Shown here: positions 57,399-64,000 of the stretch, piece by piece | Layout of the letters: each line of letters begins with the position of its first letter | Numbering within the stretch: the first letter of the stretch is position 1 | From: Diplosphaera chodatii | Taxonomy: Eukaryota; Chlorophyta; Trebouxiophyceae; Prasiolales; Stichococcaceae | Assembly (NCBI GenBank): GCA_032358165.1 | Contig: JAALGY010000033.1 | Coordinates: forward strand, 2,914,001-2,978,000 | Direction of reading: 5' to 3' | Length of the DNA stretch: 64,000 nucleotides | The notes under the pieces: model-generated | What the model saw: only the letters and a program-made list of their open reading frames with translations | What the model was told of the DNA's origin: nothing | Databases searched by the model: none | Program-made: the position numbers and the translations under genes

Positions 57399-59275
57399 TC
57401 AAGCTGCTGAAGCTGCCTGCGCCTGCTGTTGTCTTGTGTCACTGCCGCTGCCATCACTGCTTGCATGCGTGCCAGACGCTGCTGTGCTAGAGACTGCAAG
57501 TGGCTGAGCTGTCCTGCTGCTGGAGTCTGAGTCGCTGCCATTGCCGTTCGCCAGTTGCGGCGGCAGTGGCTCGCCGCCATGGTTCCAATGGCAGTAGCTG
57601 CCATCCAAGTCGTGGTCCATACGGGCTGCCTGTGCGTGAAGAGGACATGTCAGGTTCATGCTGTTACTCATCATTGTAACGGTGCCTGCGGTTGCCCTTG
57701 AGCCGAGAGCACATGCTGTACAGGCTGTTGCCAGTCCTAGCCAGGGACGCACGAGGCAGGCCCACCTTTACAGCGAGGTAGCCCTCGCTGTACTGCTGTG
57801 CCTGGACGATGCAGGGCACCCGGCCAGTGACCTCAACGTCCAGTGCCCGCAGGAATGCCATCTTTCGCGGGTTGTTGGTCTGCATTCAACACAGTTTTCA
57901 TGTCCGATTGGTGGCCATTGTCTGTGTATGGTTGACGAGGTAATGGCTGGACAGTCGTCGCCGTCGCAGGCACCAGCGCCCCTACCATGAGCCTGATGCT
58001 CTTGACGCCCAGGTCCCTGAGGATGTTGTGCACCGAGGTGTACTCACGGCAGTCGTCTGGATACCCGAGCGCCCTGTTGGCATCCACTGTGTCATAGCCC
58101 TCTTCCTGCAGCAGGAGACAAGCTACTGAATATAGCTGACAACATGGAGATGAAGCCACTAGCGTGATACACACATCAGCATGCACCACGAAGAGATGAC
58201 CCACCTGGAGGGCATATGCTGCAATTTTGTTGGCAAGGCCAATGCCACGCCCCTCCTGCTGCAGGTAGATGATCATACCCGGCTGGTTATCCTGTATGTA
58301 TTGCATCGCCAGCTGCAGCTGCTCCGCGCAATCGCACTTCAGCGAGCCAAGCACCTCTGCAAGCAGGTCATGTACAGCTATAATAAGATACATATGTTGT
58401 GCATACGCTAGCGCGTGCCTCATCACCCTTATACGCGCCGAGAGTCCTATACTAAGGGGGGCATCAGCATGGGATATAGCCACGCATCATTCGCAAGGGA
58501 GTCTTGCCTGATGTGAAGCAGGCATCGTGCACTCGCACAACCACCTGCAGCCAACATACAGCCGGTCGCCCTTGGGTTTGTTGCCTTCCCGCGCATCACA
58601 GACAGCGCTGGTGGATCCTGGCACCTCGCTAGCCCAGGGCACCTCACCTCCGACTGTCCCTCTGGCCGCCCGGTCATGATGACCATTGGTTCTGTAAATG
58701 AATTGCCGCCATCCGTCTGTGTGCGACCACAGCGTGTGAATCCTCGGCTACGGGGCTAGCTTTCGTATAACGCAACCGAGGAGACAACCGTGGAACATCA
58801 CATGCTTGAAAATAAGAGCATGCGGTGACACGAGGCGCTGCTGTGTGCGCACCGAGTGTCGGTAGGCACGGACCCTGTACTGGCCATACCGCGTGGGAAG
58901 CTTCGTCTCCGCATGAAAGCTGGTCACTGAATACTCCAGTGCTTCGCGGCCCTGATGCTGCATGCTTTCGTCTGGCTGCTCCACCAAAACTGTGCCATTA
59001 ACCGTGTTCCGGTCTTTCAGGCGAGTGATGCCCAGGGGCAGCGGCTGCTGGGCAATCGTGCACCCAGTGATCGGCTGCATGACGCTGCGTGAGACACGTT
59101 CACGACCCAGCAGCCCACCGAAGGGCTGCATGCCATGCCCGTTGACTGCTGGCACGCGTGTGCTGCGTGCCCTGCGTGACGTGCGGCTGGACTGCAGCAG
59201 CTGCTGCCCGCTGAGTCGAATACGGGTGCTGCAGCGGCCGCTGCAGCTGGTCTGGCCGCTGCAGGGATCATGCAT
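57399..59275 (-). CDS. ribA: GTP cyclohydrolase II (riboflavin pathway), standalone
   Basis: Opens GTP to 2,5-diamino-6-ribosylamino-pyrimidinone 5'-phosphate, first committed step of riboflavin synthesis; plastid in plants. Exons 58853-59275, 58648-58716, 58508-58544, 58205-58356, 57986-58105, 57766-57879 and 57399-57629 give 381 aa. The N-terminus is basic and Gln/Ser/Arg-rich (transit peptide). The domain reads KLPTRYGQYRVRAYRHS, TEPMVIMTG, VVVRVHDACFTSEVLGSLK followed by CDCAEQL (three zinc cysteines), GMIIYLQQEGRGIGLANKI (catalytic Arg), NRALGYPDDCREY, ILRDLGVKSIRLMTNNPRK and VEVTGRVPCIV. Plant RIBA enzymes carry an N-terminal DHBP synthase domain; here only ~100 residues precede the cyclohydrolase, so it is monofunctional. 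The C-terminal exon adds a Ser/Gly/Gln-rich tail. Exon 3 is 37 nt and intron 3 starts GCAAGA. Confidence 0.93.
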
Positions 59276-59282
59276 GCCCCTA

Positions 59283-59677
59283 TTACCGTAGGCAGTCAGG
59301 ATGGCTTACCACACCCAGTGCGAACACAAACACAAGCAGCCAGCCTATGCAGATAAGTGTCGGCAAAACACGCCGAACAATGACCTGCGTACATATATCA
59401 AGCTTGCATGACAGTGCGCAACTGGAGGAAGCCGGTGATGCTCGCCACAAAGCAGCTGCAAAAGCGAGATCGACTGCCACGTTAGCAATGGTCGAAATGC
59501 CGCACAGATCAACATGTGGTGACTTTTGCGTTTGTCGACTTGGGTGAACCGCGATCGTGATCGCCGTTGCAGTGTGCTGTCGATCAGGGTTGCGTGGCGG
59601 CTAATTGTTGACTCCAGACTCTCTTGGCGCAGCGCGCCAAGTGACTTCTCCTTGCTTTGGTTATTTCTGGGTACCAT
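59283..59677 (-). CDS. Possible small tail-anchored membrane protein
   Basis: Tentative. A minus-strand frame begins MVPRNNQSKEKSLGALRQES and continues as a hydrophilic helix (ESTISRHATLIDSTLQRRSR). A separate exon 59283-59384, with a good CAG acceptor, codes VIVRRVLPTLICIGWLLVFV and seven more hydrophobic or small residues, then a short tail ending DCLR stop. A charged helix followed by one C-terminal membrane span is the layout of SNARE-like or other tail-anchored proteins. The exon(s) joining the two parts are not fixed; a block near 59440-59480 could contribute. It would end 8 bases before the GTP cyclohydrolase start on the same strand. No family is recognised. Confidence 0.3.
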
Positions 59678-59720
59678 TGTGAGACATACCATAAGCTACA
59701 TGCATAGCCCTTGACGCCGA

Positions 59721-61370
59721 ATGCTCCATGGGACCTGGGTTCGCCCCAGGTCGCCAGCCAACGGGCTGGCAGGAGCGGCAGCGCATGGTTCTTCCGTGCT
59801 TGTACGCTTGAGCGGGGGTCCGGCAGGAACTGTGCAGGTTGTGTGCGGCCTCAAGAAGAAGCACAAGCCAAAGCAGAAACGGCAGACGGCAGTACGGCCT
59901 GAGGAGGCTGCCGCGCAGGACACATTGCCAGCGCAGCCCGCGCCGCGGGTCGACACCAGTCAGCTGCGCCTGAGGACGTGGAAGCGGCTGCTGAAACAGG
60001 TACGCGGGAGGCTCACAAGCAATGGGTGCATCAGTTACACGACCCGTTGTCTGGTCGTCAGGGCATCTGGCATGTAATATATGCATGACCTAGCCTGCTT
60101 TTTGCCATCGCAGCAACAGCAGGCGCAGCAGCCGGCTGCGCCGAAGATTGCGCAGTCTTTCCGCAAGCCAAGGGTCGAGGACCAGGAGCGGCTGGCACGG
60201 GAGGCGGAAAGGGAGGCGGCCTACCAAGCCGCGCGCAAGAAGAAGTCAGCTGCCGCCAGCTTCGCCAGCCTCTATGGCACCAAGGTGCGCTCGGAGCTGC
60301 TGTCGGCATGAGGTCGTATTTGGCCCGCACAATTTGTCGGCCAGCGGCCGGGCGACAGCCACGGCAGCTGGTGTCAGCGCGTGAGTCAAGGTGTGCAAGC
60401 ACACAGGCAATGGACCTGCATGCAGACGTACGCCTTGTTCTGCAGGGCAACAGGCAGCCTCCAGTGCTGCTGGTAGACGGTTACAACCTGCTCGGCAAGC
60501 TGTCGGGGTACAACTCGGATGAGTCAGATGAGGAGAATGACGCCCTCCTGGCAGCGGCGTTCGCTGACGGCCCCCGGCTTGTGCTGCAGAACCGGCTCTG
60601 TGACTACAGCCATCTGCGGCAGGTGAAGGTGAGCAGGAAGGGCATGGTGGGCTGCGCCTCACAGATAGCGGCCTCATTTCTCAGGCCTGCATTCGCAATC
60701 TCACGGTGCAGTCGGAAGCTGGTGGCACTGCAGTCATGCTGAGCATTGCTGACGGCAGGTGGTCCTGGTGTTTGATGCAATTGGAGGCGGCAGCAACACA
60801 GTCACCAGGATCACAGCCAAGGGCGCCATTGACGTGGTGTATGTTGGCGACGCTGACGCTGACACCTTTATCATGCTGGAGGTGTATCATTTCACCATGG
60901 ACTTTTTCATGTCATGCATTCCTGTGTATCACGACAGGTGTGCTGCAGCGTACCATTTTGCCGTCACAGTGCACCTCAATGCCGTCTGATTGCCTCAGGT
61001 GAGCGCACTGAAGGAGAGCGGCACGCCACAAGTGCTCGTTGCAACGTCCGACAGCGATTTGAGGGACAGCATCGCCGGCGCCCACGTCGTGACATGCGCA
61101 GCCCTCCTCCGAGAAATGGCCAATGTGAGCAGAGCCCGCAGGAGCAATATCACGCTGAGCACGGTGGTAGTATATACAGTATAGCCACGAGACTGCGCTC
61201 ATGTCACAGAGCTGTTGCATGCTTTCCAGGCCGAGAAGGAGGCCGCAGAGCGTATCAGGGCGTCGCAGCTTATGCCATGGCAGGAGCGGCCCGGCATTGG
61301 AGCCAGCGTGTTGTCGCAAAACCCGGGGCTGTACAAAAAGCTCAATGACATGCGGGCGGGACGTTTCTGA
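59721..61370 (+). CDS. NYN/YacP-domain ribonuclease-like protein
   Basis: Predicted PIN/NYN-fold RNase of the YacP (Rae1) type; bacterial members cleave mRNA on the ribosome. Exons 59721-59999, 60114-60284, 60446-60628, 60759-60881, 60999-61124 and 61230-61370 give 340 aa. The N-terminal half is a long extension: a presequence-like start, a basic patch (GLKKKHKPKQKRQ), RLRTWKRLLKQ, and a charged helix (DQERLAREAEREAAYQAARK). The NYN domain follows: PPVLLVDGYNLLGKL (first acidic site), VVLVFDAIGGGSNTVTR, IDVVYVGDADADTFI, PQVLVATSDSDLRDSI and ALLREM. The four acidic positions expected for metal binding are present. The presequence suggests plastid targeting. Frame and phase are continuous across all exons. 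The N-terminal extension is not a domain I can name; it may bind RNA or ribosomes. Confidence 0.85.
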
Positions 61371-61858
61371 GCACATAGGACCTGCCCGTGCTACATGGGA
61401 TGGCAACACAGCCTCTTTGAGTATTTAATTTGACGTCGTGGTCAACTGTCGAACCTGCTGTGGTTTGAATGGCTACCGGTACTTATCCTAACGGAGTGGT
61501 AGGAGCATGAGTGGTGACGAACATGTGAGCGTTGAGCAAACAGATTACAAGTGTGTTACGGAAGCATCTTTTGCAGATAAACAATATCAAAGAATGCCTT
61601 GCCATGTTTCATAAAACGGTAACCCAGCGACCCATCGTTGAAGAGGATACATATCGGCACAATGATGGCCGCTACTGCAATCGCCGTGTAACAAGCAATA
61701 CTGGCCGCAATGGCCCTCAAAATCGACAGAATTACCACCGGCATCTGCATGCCGTCTCTGAGGTGCCTGGCTGCCTTCACATACTGTCTGAGCGCATTCG
61801 TGTTCTGTTCGGATTTAACGCCAGGAAGAGGTGCTGCAGCTCGTGGCTCCTCCTGCAG
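61371..61858. other. Convergent 3' region with an unexplained hydrophobic frame
   Basis: About 490 bases between the NYN stop and the stop of the right-edge transporter. On the minus strand, 61556-61780 stays open for 74 codons with a strongly hydrophobic core (MPVVILSILRAIAASIACY) and a basic C-terminus. No family is recognised and no partner exon is clear; it may be 3' UTR sequence or an alternative terminal exon. Confidence 0.4.
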
Positions 61859-63971
61859 CTAGTCTGCCCGGTCTTTCTTCCTCGAGTTCTTGGAAAAGAA
61901 AGGCAGCTTGCCAATCCACGAGACGAACGGATGACCTTCGAAGCCGAAGGGCTCGTTGTCGCTGAAGTCCTGCTGCTCTGCGCTGCCATAGATGGCGAAT
62001 GCAGCTGCACCTGCAGAAGGTGACGGACGACAGTTGTCAGCAGCCCACGCAGTAGACCCTGACATGGGGCGAGTGCATCAAACGCCGTCAGTGCCAGGGC
62101 GATCAAACGTTCAGCACCACTCCCACACACATCAGCAAGCTGCACCTGTCACGAAGAAGAAGATGGACGGCACGAACAGCGCCAGGGGCCAGGACCCCGT
62201 GAGATCCAGGATCGCGCCCGTGGTCACAACACCGATGATGCCCGGGATGGCGCCTGCCGTGTTGGTCATGCCTGCAGCACCAGGATCCGCCACCGTCCCG
62301 TCACGTGTATGTGAGTACCTCCCTGGCAAATCTTCTCGCAACTGCACGGCCAACGTCAGATGACCAGGCAGAGTCTGGTCTCTTTGGCCATGCACAGGCT
62401 GTGCTGCTGACACCCACCCAGGAGCAGGGGCGCATGGCGTGGCGACAAGTCCGCATGGTTGCAGTACCTGTGGCCAGCAAGCATCCTGCTCGTCAGCATG
62501 CTGCCTCCGCTAGCATACTGCCTGATGAGCCGCACCTGTATGTCAGGCACTGCACATGAACATCGAGAGCACGCATGGCGGTGCACACATGGCACAGCAC
62601 TCACAAGCCTGCGAGCGAGAAGCTGGCCAGCCCCAGGCACCCAGTGATGAGGCCTGCACGGCAGGAACAGCTGCTCGCGTCTCAGCTGCACGAAGTTGCT
62701 CGGCAGCCATATGCAACGACAGCCGAGCAGCAGTACATTGGCAGGCTGAAGCGGCTGGATTGCCGGCACGTGACTGACACGCTGCGGAGAAGGGCACATG
62801 CAGGGTGACAGCAAGCACGTGTCAAAGTTGCACAACCCACCAACGGCGAGCCAGCTGCTGTCTGTGAAGGAGGCGGCAGTGAGCAGCGCGGATGGCCCCA
62901 AGAATGCAATGCACTGGCTGATCTTGCGCACGCGCTCGACCTCTACGCCACGGTCGATCAGTGCGTCTGCTGCAGGGCCTGCAATGCCTGATGCCAGCAG
63001 CGCCGCAACTGGGGGCGCTAAAGACACCTGCCATCACAAGCGCAGATGGTGATGAGCTGCTGGGACATTGACGCGTGCGCAAGCTGGCGCGCAGAAGCAT
63101 ACGTGTTGCATCGCACGCAAAAGCACCTGTGCTGCCTGAGAAAGGTTAAGGCTGAGGGTATCCGTGAAATACGTCGGCAGCCATGCCAGCATGGTGTAGT
63201 GGAACCTGGGGCAAAACAGCAGACTGCTACGGTTTGCAGCTTGAAATCGATGCAGACATGCCACGAGGGCATCCAGATATTCACGGATAACATGCAGAAC
63301 GATTTACAAAGATGTAACAATTTCCTGTACGGACCAGTTGTTGACGAAATGTGTGTAAGCCAGCGCCCGCACAGGTGTGTTGCGCAGGAACGCACGCCAC
63401 GGTGTCACCTGCGCAGATTACGATGCATCGGTGTTCCGTTGCAAAGGTGTGATATGGCAAGCTGCCACACGAGCAGTAATGTCAACGTTGGCAACAAACC
63501 TGTGGGTTGGAGGCCGTCGAACTGTCCTGGGCAGGCTCGTTCAGAGCACGTGCTACCGCTGGATCCCGCTGCTCAATGCCTGTCATGACAGACTGAAACC
63601 ACAGCACCCACACCAGGCCTGCAAACCAATGCCGGCCATACAGTGTTTATGTGCTGACGTTCATGACTGCAGCTGGCCCAAGGACCTGTGATGCAGAACG
63701 GGACTGTTGACATGGCAACTGCAGCGAATGCACCATGAAAACAACCCACCTGCGATGCCAAAAATGTAAAACACCGTTTCCCAGCCAAAGTTCTCAATCA
63801 GCGGCGGCGCGACCAGAAGGCCCAGCAGGCTTCCCACGTGCAGACCGCTGAAGATGAAGCTGATGGCACGGGAGCGCTCGTTCTTGGCAATGACACGCGC
63901 CACCATGTCCGTGGCGCCCGAGGGTGCCACACCCTCGCCCAGTCCCACCAGTGCCCGTGACGCATACAGCC
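61859..63971 (-). CDS. MFS anion transporter, SLC17/PHT4-like (5' end outside window)
   Basis: Second member of the SLC17-type family in this window. Visible exons, first to last: 63750-63971, 63500-63618, 63335-63408, 63127-63205, 62841-63027, 62605-62653, 62418-62467, 62146-62271, 61859-62010 (stop), all in phase, about 352 codons. The first helices lie beyond the right edge; 63971 follows an acceptor. Landmarks: LVGLGEGVAPSGATDMVARV, AISFIFSGLHVGSLLG, WVLWFQSV, VTPWRAFLRNTPVRALAYTH, FHYTMLAWLPTYFTDTLSLN, GPAADALIDRGV, LYCNHADLSPRHAPLLLGMT and LDLTGSWPLALFVPSIFFF. The YCNHxDLSP motif and the ordering place it with plant PHT4/animal SLC17 carriers. It is clearly diverged from the 10162 gene, not a recent duplicate. 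Confidence 0.88.
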
Positions 63972-64000
63972 CTGCAGAAGATGATCATCAACACCTCAGA

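Overview
This window is nuclear DNA from a photosynthetic eukaryote, most likely a unicellular green alga of the Chlorophyta; a trebouxiophyte such as a Chlorella or Coccomyxa relative is my inference. Evidence for this: every gene but one is broken by many short introns (roughly 60-300 nt, acceptors usually TGCAG, donors usually GTGAG or GTGCG); the gene set is plant/algal (phytol kinase, SERRATE, plastid-type L31, ALIS/CDC50, riboflavin GTP cyclohydrolase II with a presequence, plastid-type RlmN, kinesin-5); and most 5' extensions look like transit peptides. There are no operons, CRISPR arrays, insertion sequences or bacterial defence genes. All gene models were built by hand from splice signals, reading-frame phase and family motifs; for most genes the exon lengths add up to an exact multiple of three.

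Layout, left to right: ATE1 arginyltransferase (-, runs off the left edge); SFT2 Golgi protein (-); a 2OG-Fe(II) oxygenase (-) immediately 3' of a mitoribosomal protein (-); VAP (+); an SLC17/PHT4-type MFS transporter (+); a thioredoxin-like [2Fe-2S] ferredoxin fused to TPRs (-); a plastid START-like protein (+); phytol kinase (+); CDC50/ALIS (-); kinesin-5 (+, 24 exons); plastid L31 (-); a GT31 glycosyltransferase (+); SERRATE (-); DRE2 (+); NOP10 (+, single exon); a coiled-coil protein (-); neutral sphingomyelinase (+); an alpha/beta hydrolase (+); a HEAT-repeat protein (-); RlmN (+); GTP cyclohydrolase II (-); a possible tail-anchored protein (-); a NYN/YacP RNase-like protein (+); and a second SLC17-type MFS transporter (-, runs off the right edge).

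The genes are ordinary housekeeping genes at about one per 2.6 kb with no shared pathway. Loose themes are plastid and mitochondrial translation (L31, mitoribosomal protein, RlmN), Fe-S biology (DRE2, the ferredoxin-TPR protein, RlmN), lipid and membrane traffic (VAP, SFT2, CDC50, sphingomyelinase, START-like) and RNA metabolism (SERRATE, NOP10, NYN). I found no new multi-gene system. The best signals are the unusually high share of GC-AG introns, a 10-nt micro-exon inside rlmN, a ferredoxin-TPR fusion, and two small hydrophobic ORFs that no recognised gene explains.
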